64,000 nt of DNA from Kribbella steppae (GCF_004342025.1 NZ_SLWN01000020.1:62001-126000); one strand, 5' to 3'; shown: positions 49,324 through 57,848, counted from the stretch's first letter. A program made the numbers and translations. The notes: generated by a model not told the origin, from the letters alone.

Positions 49324-51030
49324 CGTGGACGTTGGAGAGTCTCCGGGAGCACTTGCAGTGGGCGGTCGAGCTGGAGCACGCGACGCTTCCGCCGTACCTC
49401 TGCGCGCTCTACTCGCTGGACCCGCAGCGGAACCCGGAGGCCGTCCAGGTCGTCGGCAGTGTCTTCTCCGAAGAGATGCTGCACCTCGCGCTGGCCGCGA
49501 ACATCCTGAACGCCGTCGGCGGGCGGCCGCACCTGGACAAGCCGGAGATGCTGCCACCACATCCGCGTCGGATGCCGCACGGCGACCGCTCGCTGGAACT
49601 GTCACTCGCGCCGTTCGGCCCCGAAGCGCTGGAGATGTTCCTCCGGATCGAGCGGCCGGCACCACCTGGCGGCGCGGCCGAAGGCGACAACTACGAGACG
49701 ATCGGGCAGTTCTATGACGCGATCGAACACGCGCTGCGGTCGCTCTGCTCCTCGTTGGGTGAGGAGGCGGTCTTCTGTGGCGACCCGGCCCGGCAGGTGA
49801 GCAACGCCCACTTCCGGCTCAGCGGCGGGCGGCTGGTCGTGGTCGACAGCCTGAAGTCCGCGCTGGAAGCCCTGGAGGAGATCGTCGAACAGGGCGAGGG
49901 TACGAGCGCGCGGCGAGGTCTGGGACGGGGACGCGGACATGTTCCACCCGGACCGCGACGAGGTCGCCCACTACTACCGTTTCCAGGAACTCAAGCTCGG
50001 CCGCCGGTACCAGCGCGGCGACACCCCGGCCTCCGGCCCGACCGGCGAGGCGATCGGCTACGACGCGGACGGCGTACACCCGATGCGGCCGAACCCGCGC
50101 CTGACCGACCATCCTGAGGGACACCCGATCCGCGTTGCGCAGGAGGAGTTCAACCACACGTACTGCGCTGTGCTGCACCTGCTCGAGCAGGCTTTCAATG
50201 GCAGTCCGCGAATGCTAGCCGTTGCCACCGGCACCATGTATGCGCTCAAGGCTCAGGCTACCGCGCTGATGCAGATGCCTGAGGACGACGGTCGTACGGC
50301 GGGTCCTACCTTCGACTATGTCGCCCCTTCGTCGCGTCGATGGGCTGTCGGTGAGACGCAGCGGGTCGCCGTACTGCCGAATGGTCCGTACGTCGTCTAC
50401 GGCCGGGTGCCGCTGCGACGCAAGCTCAAGATCGTGTCCGAGAACAACGACTCGCTCACCTGGCAGAGCGGGCTCGAGATCGAGACCGAGGACACCTACG
50501 CACTCTGCCGGTGCGGACAGTCCGGCTCCAAACCGTTCTGCGACGGAACCCATGCGGTGGTCGGATTCGACGGGAAGGAGGCGTCGTTGATGCCGCCGTA
50601 CCGCGAACTGCAGCACGTGCACGACGCGGTCGACATCTCGGCGCAGCGCGTCGGCGAACTGTGCATCCACGCGGCCTTCTGCATCGGGCGGACCCGGCCG
50701 ATCGCCAAGATGCTCGCCGACACCGGTGACAGCGACGTACGCTCCGACGTCATGGGACGGATCGACCACTGCCCTTCGGGGTCGTACAGCTACGCGCTCA
50801 GCCGCGGTGGGGAGTCGATCGAGCCGGATCTGCCGCGGGCGATCTCGGTCCTCGAGGAGGAGGACGGTCAGGCCAGCGCGCTGTGGATCACCGGCGGTCT
50901 GCCGGTCCACCGGGCCGATGGGCAGTCGCTGGAGACTCGCAACCGGGTGACCTTGTGCAGGTGCGGTCACTCGGCGAACAAGCCGTTGTGTGACGGCACT
51001 CATCGCGAGATCAAGTTCAGCGAGCAATGA
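49320..51030 (+). pseudogene. Ferritin-like - CDGSH iron-sulfur fusion gene with an apparent one-base frameshift
   Basis: The first part (49320 to about 49912) encodes a ferritin-like domain (ELEHATLPPYLCALYS and FSEEMLHLALAANILNAVGG carry the carboxylate/His ligands). At about 49908-49917 (AGCGCGCGG) the frame shifts. In the next frame it continues as RGEVWDGDADMFHPDRDEV, the rest of the ferritin-like part, then two CDGSH motifs (CRCGQSGSKPFCDGTH and CRCGHSANKPLCDGTH) around a divergent Fe-S segment with Cys in LCIHAAFC. The join gives a normal fusion of about 570 residues. An ATG at 49939 could start the second part alone. It is either mutated, mis-sequenced, or recoded. Confidence 0.75.
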
Positions 51031-51899
51031 CCGCGATGGACTTGGAGCAGGCGGCGGCCGTATTCGCAGAAGTGCGGCCGCGGTTGTTCGGTATCGCGTA
51101 CCGGATGCTCGGCAGTGCATCTGAGGCCGAGGACCTTGTTCAGGACGTGTGGTTGCGCTGGCAGACGACTGACCGCAGTACGGTCACGAATCCAGCGGCG
51201 TACCTGGCGACGGCGATCACCCGGCTCGCGATCAACGTGATGCAGTCGGCGCGGGTACGGCGGGAGACCTACATCGGGCCGTGGTTGCCCGAGCCGGTCG
51301 ACACCAGTGCGGATCCACTTCTCGGTGCCGAACGCAACGAGGCGCTGGAGTTCGCCGTACTGCTGATTCTGGAACGGCTCTCGCCCACCGAGCGGGCGGC
51401 GTACATCCTGCGCGAGGCCTTCGACTATCCGTACAGCCAGATCGCCGAGATCATCGGGTCCACCGAGACGGCGACGCGTCAGCTGGTCAGCCGGGCCCGC
51501 AAACGCATCGTCGCGGAACGGCACAATCCCGTCACCGACAAAGAGCAGCGGGAACTCTTGAGTGCGTTCGTCACCGCGGCCCGGTCCGGTGACCTGGAGG
51601 CGCTGGAGCAACTGCTCGCCGAGGACGCCATCAGCTACTCCGACGGTGGCGGCGTCGTCCGCGCCTCTCGCTTCCCGGTGGTGGGGATGGAGCGGGTGGC
51701 GAAATACCACAAGGCCTTCGCGGATCGCTTCTGGGAAAGGGCCGAAGTCGAACTGGCTACGGCGAACGGGCAGGCTGTCGCGATCCTGCGTCGGGACGGC
51801 GCTGCCTTCGCGGTTCTCGCCGTGGAAGCCTCTGCGGACGGAATCGAACAAGTGATGTGGATGATGAACCCGGCCAAGATCACGGCTTTCGGGAACTGA
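51027..51899 (+). CDS. sigJ: ECF sigma factor, SigJ/ECF41-like, with C-terminal SnoaL-like domain
   Basis: This 290-residue sigma factor contains region 2 (FGIAYRMLGSASEAEDLVQDVWLRW) and region 4 (ERLSPTERAAYILREAFDYPYSQIAEIIGSTETATRQLVSRARKRI). A SnoaL/NTF2-like domain follows (FVTAARSGDLEALEQLLAEDAISYSDGGG), which in this group acts as a fused modulator in place of an anti-sigma factor. It starts inside the stop of the CDGSH gene (ATGA), so it is part of the operon that begins at 48559. Confidence 0.92.
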   Translation: MTAMDLEQAAAVFAEVRPRLFGIAYRMLGSASEAEDLVQDVWLRWQTTDRSTVTNPAAYLATAITRLAINVMQSARVRRETYIGPWLPEPVDTSADPLLGAERNEALEFAVLLILERLSPTERAAYILREAFDYPYSQIAEIIGSTETATRQLVSRARKRIVAERHNPVTDKEQRELLSAFVTAARSGDLEALEQLLAEDAISYSDGGGVVRASRFPVVGMERVAKYHKAFADRFWERAEVELATANGQAVAILRRDGAAFAVLAVEASADGIEQVMWMMNPAKITAFGN

Positions 51900-51900
51900 C

Positions 51901-52482
51901 ATGGAAGCCGTTGAATCATTGGCCGAACTGCTCGACGAGCGCGAGCACCTGCTCGAGATCGCCCGGTGGAGATTCGGATCCCCGGCCACGGCCGACCGCG
52001 CCGTCCAGGAAACCTACCGCCGCTGGTACGCCCTGGACCCGCTCGAACGAGCTCAGATCGCCGAACCCCGAGCCTGGCTCGCCCAAGTCGCCGGCACCAT
52101 CAGCCTCGACGGACTCGAACCCGACGAAGTGGACCCGCTCGTCCACCGCTTCGCCCTCGCCTGTACGACGGGCGACGTACGAGCTCTCCGAGCCACGCTT
52201 GCCGAAGACGCGACCGTCATCACCGACGCCGGCGGCAACCTCAGAACCTCCCCCCACCCCCTCCGAGGTGCCGACCAGGTAGCGGCCTACGTCTCCACCC
52301 TCCTGACCCGCCGCCCCGGCGCCAACCTCACCACCGAACCAGTCAACGGCCACCCTGGCCTGGTCCTCCGCAACAGGACCCAAGCCATCGCGGTCATCAC
52401 ACTGACCACGACCCCCACGCACATAGCCACCGTCTACATAGTCCTCAACCCCAAGAAGCTAACCCCCTGGCACGTCAGCTGA
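51901..52482 (+). CDS. Sigma-region-2 / SnoaL-like protein lacking sigma region 4
   Basis: This 193-residue protein starts one base after the SigJ stop. Residues 1-65 resemble sigma region 2 (LLEIARWRFGSPATADRAVQETYRRWYAL, PRAWLAQVAGTISLD). A SnoaL-like domain then follows directly (FALACTTGDVRALRATLAEDATVITDAGG). The segment that would hold region 4 is missing. It may be a degenerate SigJ paralogue that binds RNA polymerase or the SigJ SnoaL domain without recognising a -35. Its last 12 bases lie in a 26-bp tandem duplication. Confidence 0.75.
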   Translation: MEAVESLAELLDEREHLLEIARWRFGSPATADRAVQETYRRWYALDPLERAQIAEPRAWLAQVAGTISLDGLEPDEVDPLVHRFALACTTGDVRALRATLAEDATVITDAGGNLRTSPHPLRGADQVAAYVSTLLTRRPGANLTTEPVNGHPGLVLRNRTQAIAVITLTTTPTHIATVYIVLNPKKLTPWHVS

Positions 52483-52522
52483 GTCGGGATGCGGGTCACG
52501 TCAGCTGAGTCGGGATGCGGGT
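52471..52522. repeat. Perfect 26-bp tandem duplication at a convergent gene junction
   Basis: Bases 52471-52496 and 52497-52522 are identical. The first copy carries the stop of the sigma-like gene; the second carries the stop of the convergent regulator gene (52501). A recent local duplication that left both reading frames intact is the simplest reading. Confidence 0.9.
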
Positions 52523-52821
52523 GCTGAGGCGTCGTCGTGCGGTTCCAGTTCGGTGTGGGCGAGGAGCTCCACCAGTTGGCCGACTGTTCGCTGTCGCAGC
52601 AGAACCTCTGGCAGGGGTTTGTCGACCTGCACACCGTAGCGGTTGCGGCGGCCGTTCTTGTCCTTGACCACGTAGCCGGCGTCGACCAGATCGGTGACGA
52701 TACCGAATGCCGCGCGCTCCGTGATGCCGAGCGTGGTCGCGATCTCCCGCAGCCGCACACCCGGGTCGTGCGCGATACACAGCAGTGCCTGCGCGTGGTT
52801 CGTCAGAAAGCCCCAAGCCAT
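52501..52821 (-). CDS. Small MarR-like winged-helix regulator
   Basis: This is a 106-residue protein whose helix-turn-helix reads ALLCIAHDPGVRLREIATTLGITERAAFGIVTDLVDAGYVVKDKNGRRNRYGV, typical of MarR/ArsR-like single-domain regulators. The helix after the wing (LPEVLLRQRTVGQLVELL) would dimerise. The C-terminal 12 residues come from the duplicated segment at 52501-52522. It is divergent from a small monooxygenase-like gene it may control. Confidence 0.82.
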   Translation of the reverse strand: MAWGFLTNHAQALLCIAHDPGVRLREIATTLGITERAAFGIVTDLVDAGYVVKDKNGRRNRYGVQVDKPLPEVLLRQRTVGQLVELLAHTELEPHDDASAPASRLS

Positions 52822-52948
52822 GACACAGAGGATACTGGATGTTCAGATCTAGGAACTTCTTTGCCAGTATTGAAATTCTAAGATAGGTTCGTTGGTGGAA
52901 CTGGTTTGTGGGTCTACGCAAGCCGCTCCGCCACCGGAAAGGCACATC

Positions 52949-53266
52949 ATGCGCTGCACGCGCGTCGCCCTCTACGACATCACCACCGGCACCTTCGACG
53001 AGGTAGTCAGCGAGGCGAAGTCCGGGATGGTGCCCTTGTTCAAGGACAGCAACGGCTTCGTGTCCTACGGAGTTGCCCAGATCGAGAAGGACGCTTTCGT
53101 CTCCATCAGCACCTGGGAGACCCGGGAGCAGGCTGACGCAGCCGCCGCAAAGGCCGCTGACTGGGTGAAGGCCAACAGTCGGAACCGTTTCACCCTGCGC
53201 GACAACTACGTCGGTGACCTCGCCATCGACACCGGCCATCGCGAGCCGGCGCCGACTGCCATGTAG
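52949..53266 (+). CDS. Small dimeric alpha/beta barrel (antibiotic-biosynthesis-monooxygenase-like) protein
   Basis: This 105-residue protein has the pattern of ABM-type ferredoxin-fold proteins: a first strand CTRVALYDITTG, the helix TFDEVVSEAKSGMVPLF, DSNGFVSYGVAQIEKDAFVSISTWETREQAD, and a C-terminal helix AAAKAADWVKA. The real reaction is unknown; some members bind haem or quinols. The ATG at 52949 has GGAAAGG upstream. A strong hairpin follows its stop. Confidence 0.75.
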   Translation: MRCTRVALYDITTGTFDEVVSEAKSGMVPLFKDSNGFVSYGVAQIEKDAFVSISTWETREQADAAAAKAADWVKANSRNRFTLRDNYVGDLAIDTGHREPAPTAM

Positions 53267-53280
53267 ATCGTCCAGGTACC

Positions 53281-53309
53281 GAGCCCCGCCGCGTCCCGCG
53301 GCGGGGCTC
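53281..53309. terminator. Bidirectional terminator hairpin
   Basis: GAGCCCCGCCGC (53281-53292) and GCGGCGGGGCTC (53298-53309) form a perfect 12-bp stem with a five-base loop, midway between two convergent stops (53266 and 53318). There is no long U tract, as is usual for actinobacteria. Confidence 0.85.
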
Positions 53310-53317
53310 GCCGCGTT

Positions 53318-54682
53318 CTACTTGCGGTGGGCAAGGAGTTGGCTGCCGAGGTCGCTGGCGTCGTTGGCGACGTCGGACAGGACGATGACGGCCTTGTGCC
53401 GGGGGCGGTCGAGGCCGAGGTACGACGCGTAGCCGCCGGTCTGCCCGCCGTGCCAGGTGATCGACTGCCCGGTCTGCCAGGTGGAGATCTGCCAGAAGTC
53501 ACCGATGCGGCTGTTCGACTGGTCAGTGGCGGTCGTGGGCTCCAGGGCGGCCATACCTGGTGCGGTCCCGTCGAGGAGAGCAGTCGCAAGCTTGGCGAGG
53601 TCACCGGCGGTGGAAACCGCGGCAGCGCCGGGCGCGTAGGCGCTCATGACCCATGGCTGGACCGGGAGACCGGTCGGCGACCGTCCGCCGGTGACGAGTG
53701 CGTGGCCGTCTTCGATGGCGGTGCGGGTCATCCCGAGCGGCTCAAACAGACGGGTGCGCATCAGGTCGGCGTAGCTCATCTGGGCTGCGGCGGCGACCGC
53801 CTGGCCGGCAATGGCCGAACCCAGGGTGGAGTACGCGTAGCGGCCGCGGCCACTCACCGTCTGGCTCTTGGCTTCCTTGGTCAGCTGCGCGCTGTCGGCG
53901 GTCAGGAAGTTGTGGCCCAGCGGTGCTTTCCAGGCGCCGCGGCGCAGGGTTGCGGCGCCGAACTCGGCGTACCCGGAGGTGTGGGTGACGAGCTCGTGCA
54001 TCGTGGCGGTGCCGGCCGATGAGCCCGCTAGCTGGGGAAGGTAGGTGGAGACTGCCGCATCCATGCGAATCTCGCCGCGGCGTACGGCGTCTGCGATGAC
54101 CAGCCCTGTCATCGCCTTGGTCATCGACCCGATCTCCATCGGAGTGGTGTCGTCGGCGCCGATTCCAGCCAGCCGCACCGGCTGGGCCGCGTTCAGGTCG
54201 ATCTCGGCGACCGCGACGTCGTGGTAGCCGGCCAACATGCCCCTGCCCGCTTGGTGGTCCAGGTGCGCCAGGACTGTGGGGTCGCCGTCGCGGGTGTCTG
54301 CCAGGTTCGGGGACAACACCCAGGACACGACCGCGACGGTCAGCGCTCCTATCAGTACGGTCAGGAGAAGGCGGCGCGAGGCGAGGTAGCTCCCGGCCAG
54401 GACGACGAGCATGAGCAGCGCTTTCCAGCTGTCCTCGGCGTACCGCCCGTACCGGCCGCCGATCACCGTGAGCAGCACCATGGTGGCGGGGATACCGATC
54501 AGGACTGCCGCGACCAAGACCTTCCCCGCCCAGCCGTGGGCGAACGAGGCCGTGTCGCGGACCAGCAGCCGTCTTACTACCGCCAGGATGCGGCTGCCTG
54601 GGGCGGGACGACCGGGCGGGGGTCGCGGGTTGGTTGAGAGCGGTGTGGGCGTGTCGGGGAGAAGGTCCTGGGTTTGGGACAT
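53318..54682 (-). CDS. Class C beta-lactamase-like serine hydrolase with N-terminal membrane segments
   Basis: This 454-residue protein has a Pro-rich N-terminus, three predicted membrane helices (about 54-76, 86-100, 105-124) and an extracytoplasmic hydrolase domain. The active-site Ser-Lys is S186-M-T-K189, the Tyr motif is YAYSTLG, and the third motif is WHGGQTGG. It is probably a peptidase or esterase of the DD-peptidase / beta-lactamase family, not a true resistance enzyme. It ends before the shared terminator and is divergent from a GlxA-type regulator. Confidence 0.88.
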   Translation of the reverse strand: MSQTQDLLPDTPTPLSTNPRPPPGRPAPGSRILAVVRRLLVRDTASFAHGWAGKVLVAAVLIGIPATMVLLTVIGGRYGRYAEDSWKALLMLVVLAGSYLASRRLLLTVLIGALTVAVVSWVLSPNLADTRDGDPTVLAHLDHQAGRGMLAGYHDVAVAEIDLNAAQPVRLAGIGADDTTPMEIGSMTKAMTGLVIADAVRRGEIRMDAAVSTYLPQLAGSSAGTATMHELVTHTSGYAEFGAATLRRGAWKAPLGHNFLTADSAQLTKEAKSQTVSGRGRYAYSTLGSAIAGQAVAAAAQMSYADLMRTRLFEPLGMTRTAIEDGHALVTGGRSPTGLPVQPWVMSAYAPGAAAVSTAGDLAKLATALLDGTAPGMAALEPTTATDQSNSRIGDFWQISTWQTGQSITWHGGQTGGYASYLGLDRPRHKAVIVLSDVANDASDLGSQLLAHRK

Positions 54683-54712
54683 ACCTCAGCGTGTGGCCGG
54701 GGTGAGCCGCCC

Positions 54713-54727
54713 ACAAGGACACCTTGT
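54713..54727. promoter_or_regulatory. Operator candidate between the serine hydrolase and GlxA-type regulator
   Basis: ACAAGG-ACA-CCTTGT is a perfect six-base dyad in the 97-base divergent gap. AraC-type regulators usually use direct repeats, so another factor is possible. Confidence 0.4.
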
Positions 54728-54768
54728 TGACGATGTCGGCCACCGCGTCCGCGGCGTACTGTCAAAAC

Positions 54769-54783
54769 ATGGACTCCCGATGA
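54769..54783 (+). CDS. Possible four-codon leader ORF before the GlxA-type gene
   Basis: ATG GAC TCC CGA TGA (peptide MDSR) begins six bases after TACTGT (54757-54762), which could be a -10 for a leaderless start. Its TGA overlaps the ATG of the regulator gene (ATGA), which lacks its own ribosome site. It may couple translation; this is inferred from position only. Confidence 0.3.
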   Translation: MDSR

Positions 54784-55766
54784 CTCTCGAGCTGCCCGGC
54801 GAGCGGGGTGTGGTCATCGTGACCTTCGACTCGGCCCAGATCCTCGACGTCACCGGTCCCCTCGAGGTCTTCTCCAGCGCCTCCCGGTTCCTGACCGCAG
54901 CCCAGTACCGCACGCAGATCGTGACCACGCGAGGTGGCCCGGTGCATGCGAGTTGCGGGCTGGAGTTCGCGTCCTCCCCGATCACCGAAGTCACCGGCCC
55001 TGTCGACACGTTGATGGTGGCCGGTGGCGCCGACATGGACGCAGCCGTCGAGGACACCGAGCTGCTCGCCCAGGTCCGACGGCTAGCCGCTGATGCGCGC
55101 CGCGTGACCTCGGTCTGTTCCGGTGCGTTCGTGCTCGCGGCAGCCGGCCTGCTGGAGGGACGACGTGCAACCACCCACTGGGCAGAGTGTGGACTCCTTG
55201 ACGATACCTACGCCCAGATCACCGTCGACCCCGACGCCATCTACGTCCACGACGGCAACGTGTGGACCTCCGCAGGCGTCACCGCCGGCATCGACCTCAC
55301 GCTCGCTCTCGTCGCCGACGATCACGGACACCAGGCCGCCGCCACCGTCGCGCGTCAGTTGGTCGTCTACCTGCAGCGCTCCGGCGGCCAGGCGCAGTTC
55401 TCCGCGCTCCTGGCCGGGCAGGCAGCCGACACCGAACCGGTTCGCGACCTCCTGTCCTGGTTGCGCGACCACCTCACCGACGATCTGTCCGTGGCGGCGC
55501 TCGCCCGGCAGATCAACCTCTCCGAACGACAGTTCACCCGCGTCTTCAAGGCCGAGGTCGGCTCCACCGCCGCAGACCACGTCGAAGCCGTCCGGCTCGA
55601 GTCCGCGTGCCGACTCCTGGAGACCACCAACAGAACCGTCGAACAGATCGCCAAGACCTGTGGCTTCGGAACCCCCGAGACCATGAACCGCACGTTCCGC
55701 AGACGCCTAGACACCACCCCAGGCGACCACCGCCACCACTTCCGCGGCACCACCCACATCTCTTGA
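54780..55766 (+). CDS. GlxA/FtrA-type regulator (DJ-1/PfpI domain plus AraC helix-turn-helix)
   Basis: This 328-residue protein has an N-terminal DJ-1/PfpI-like domain (residues 1-200; VTSVCSGAFVLAAAGLLEGRRATTHW, where a Cys sits at the nucleophile elbow). A C-terminal AraC double helix-turn-helix follows (LSVAALARQINLSERQFTRVFKAEVG, then VEQIAKTCGFGTPETMNRTFRRRLDTTPGDHR). Such regulators control amino-acid, amine or stress genes. Here the only close partner is the divergent serine hydrolase. Confidence 0.92.
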   Translation: MTLELPGERGVVIVTFDSAQILDVTGPLEVFSSASRFLTAAQYRTQIVTTRGGPVHASCGLEFASSPITEVTGPVDTLMVAGGADMDAAVEDTELLAQVRRLAADARRVTSVCSGAFVLAAAGLLEGRRATTHWAECGLLDDTYAQITVDPDAIYVHDGNVWTSAGVTAGIDLTLALVADDHGHQAAATVARQLVVYLQRSGGQAQFSALLAGQAADTEPVRDLLSWLRDHLTDDLSVAALARQINLSERQFTRVFKAEVGSTAADHVEAVRLESACRLLETTNRTVEQIAKTCGFGTPETMNRTFRRRLDTTPGDHRHHFRGTTHIS

Positions 55767-55795
55767 AGCAGCAGCCCATCCGACGGCGTGGCTCC

Positions 55796-56212
55796 TCACC
55801 GAGGCAGCTCGGTCTCCCGGCCGTCGATGAACAGCTGCCCAGCCGGCACCAATGCAGCCGCAATCCGTTGCAGTGCTTCACGTTCGAGCTCAGGGTGCCT
55901 CCCGTCGAGCGCACCAACCCGAACAGCAAACGCGAGATCGTAGAGGTCCTCGCCTTCCTCGAGTTCGAACCGCTCAACCGGCGCCTGCCGAACCGAGAGC
56001 GTCCCCGCCGCAACCTCATCCGGAGCCCCTGCCAACGCCTGAGCAACCGCCTTCGCCGACCGATCAATCGCCAGTACATGCCCCTCCGGCCCGATCCGCC
56101 TGGCAACCTCTCGAGCAGCAGCGCCCGGCCCGCACCCAACCTCCAAGACCCGCATCCCCTGCCGAAGTGGCAGCGCATCCACAGCGGCAACAAGCCGCGC
56201 CGACAACGTCAT
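55796..56212 (-). CDS. Short SAM-dependent methyltransferase
   Basis: This 138-residue protein contains the SAM motif MRVLEVGCGPGAAAREVARRIGPEGHVLAIDRS and a core Rossmann fold, but it is shorter than most class I methyltransferases (about 200). The C-terminal acceptor region appears minimal. The frame starts MTLSARLVAAVDALPLRQG. It ends 30 bases from the convergent GlxA-type gene. Confidence 0.78.
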   Translation of the reverse strand: MTLSARLVAAVDALPLRQGMRVLEVGCGPGAAAREVARRIGPEGHVLAIDRSAKAVAQALAGAPDEVAAGTLSVRQAPVERFELEEGEDLYDLAFAVRVGALDGRHPELEREALQRIAAALVPAGQLFIDGRETELPR

Positions 56213-56232
56213 CCGTCCTCCCAGGTAAGCGT

Positions 56233-57036
56233 TCAGCGACCTGGGCAGGTAATCACGGGTGGCGCGGGAATGCAGGTGGATGGCAGCTGTTCGGGGGTGG
56301 AGTACGCGTCCCAGGCGCTCGCCAGTCCGAACACGAAGACCAGGGCACAGCCCGTCAGGAGACCGTAGGCAATTCCGACGACTGTCTTCGCCAGTCCACG
56401 CAGTTGGCCGACGACCGGAGTCCGGCCGGCCGGGCCGGCGTCGCCGTACAGTGCTGTGACGGCCGGCAGCGAGTGTTCGCGGAAGATCCGCTCGGCACTC
56501 GCGCCGACGGACTCCGCGCTGTTGTACAGCGATCCCGCGGCAGTGCCGATCGAGTTCACGACAGCAGGCGCCTGCTGCAGCCCGCGGACAAGGGCACCAA
56601 TGACAGCCCCGCCTCCAACAAGCGCGGGGATGAGAACCGCCCCGACAGAGGCGCCCGCGTCCAGAGCGAAGCCGAACGCACCGACGACGAAGCTGACTGC
56701 CGCACCGATCAGAATCGGCTTGGTGCCACCCAGGAAAGTCCAGAAAACCAAGTCCTTCGCCTGCTTGAGCAAGGCCGATCGGACCGCCTTCAGGCCCTGA
56801 CCGACGCGGTTCCCCTTCTGCAGGTCAGGTACCAGGTCGTCCAGCGGTTTGGCGACATCGCCGCCATCCCCAACTCGCGTGCGAACCCAGTGCGCGGCGG
56901 ACTCGGCCGAACTGGCCACTAACGCTTGCAAGATCGCGCGTTCGCCTCGTCCATGCAGCTGGGTGTCCCCCTCGAGCATGGTCTTCCGGTACGCGTCCGC
57001 GAGCGCAGCAGTCTGCGCCCGATAGTCGACGGTCAT
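56233..57036 (-). CDS. Membrane protein of unknown family (A)
   Basis: This 267-residue protein has a soluble helical N-terminus (1-105), a membrane hairpin (about 112-150), a central linker with the segment SAERIFREHSLPAVTALYGDAGP, and a third membrane helix (about 222-245). It ends with two Cys (STCIPAPPVITCPGR). I recognise no family. The same layout and a matching IF-(R/K) segment recur in the next gene (57204). The ATG at 57036 is preceded by a GGGGG run. Confidence 0.65.
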   Translation of the reverse strand: MTVDYRAQTAALADAYRKTMLEGDTQLHGRGERAILQALVASSAESAAHWVRTRVGDGGDVAKPLDDLVPDLQKGNRVGQGLKAVRSALLKQAKDLVFWTFLGGTKPILIGAAVSFVVGAFGFALDAGASVGAVLIPALVGGGAVIGALVRGLQQAPAVVNSIGTAAGSLYNSAESVGASAERIFREHSLPAVTALYGDAGPAGRTPVVGQLRGLAKTVVGIAYGLLTGCALVFVFGLASAWDAYSTPEQLPSTCIPAPPVITCPGR

Positions 57037-57203
57037 GTTCCCCCCACGCCGCCGTACGACGGCCCCTACCGCAGAGTCACTCTTCGTAACCACCCTTGTC
57101 AACGGGTCGTTGCCACCAGCAAACGCTCGGTGGTCAGGTGGGGGTGCCGGTGAGGATGTGGGTGCCTATGGGGCTGATGGTGTGGCGGACGGCGGGGCCT
57201 AGG

Positions 57204-57848
57204 TCACCCGGAGGCGCCAACCCCCATCAGGGCGGCGACGACGAGACCGGCGACGAAGCCGGCCACGCTCAGCACGACCAGTGGCGAGGTACTGATCGTC
57301 GGCTCCGGGACCCGCTGCCCGAAGATCGCGAACAACCGCTCCTCGGCCGGCCGAACCTCCTGCAGCAGGACCGTCGACGGGTGCTTGAAGATCTGAACCG
57401 CCTCGACCGCGGTCTGAGCGGCGACGACGGCACCCCGGACCACCCCGACGACCACGGCTGCCGACGCCACGGTCAGGACGCCGATCAGCGCCGCGGTCGT
57501 CTGTGCCATCCCCGCGTCGGAGAACAGCGTGTCCTTCAACGCCGAGAACGACCACAGACCGAAGAATCCGAGCACACCCGAGGCGAGCCCGCCGGCCAGG
57601 AACAGTGCCGTCAACGGATTCTGGATCCGCACCACCGCCGCGAACGCCCGTGCGTCTCTGGCCAGATCCCCTGCGTCCCGAGCCAGTCCTTCGTACGTCG
57701 CCAACACGTCAGCCCGGGCTCTCAGCTTGACCGCGATCACGATCCGATCGGCGAGGTCCAAGGTGCTCGCCTGGTCCAAGATCTCTCGCCAGGCGGTCAC
57801 CACTTCGTCATGCGACGGCGCAATCGCCGCCCGGTCCACGACACTCAT
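57204..57848 (-). CDS. Membrane protein of unknown family (B), probable paralogue of A
   Basis: This 214-residue protein has a helical N-terminus (1-75), a membrane hairpin (about 80-100 and 117-145), a linker beginning VEAVQIFKHPSTVLLQEV and a C-terminal membrane helix (about 188-210). Architecture and the IF(K/R)..S.... segment parallel gene A, on the same strand 168 bases downstream. Function unknown; no signal peptide or enzyme motif. ATG at 57848. Confidence 0.65.
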   Translation of the reverse strand: MSVVDRAAIAPSHDEVVTAWREILDQASTLDLADRIVIAVKLRARADVLATYEGLARDAGDLARDARAFAAVVRIQNPLTALFLAGGLASGVLGFFGLWSFSALKDTLFSDAGMAQTTAALIGVLTVASAAVVVGVVRGAVVAAQTAVEAVQIFKHPSTVLLQEVRPAEERLFAIFGQRVPEPTISTSPLVVLSVAGFVAGLVVAALMGVGASG

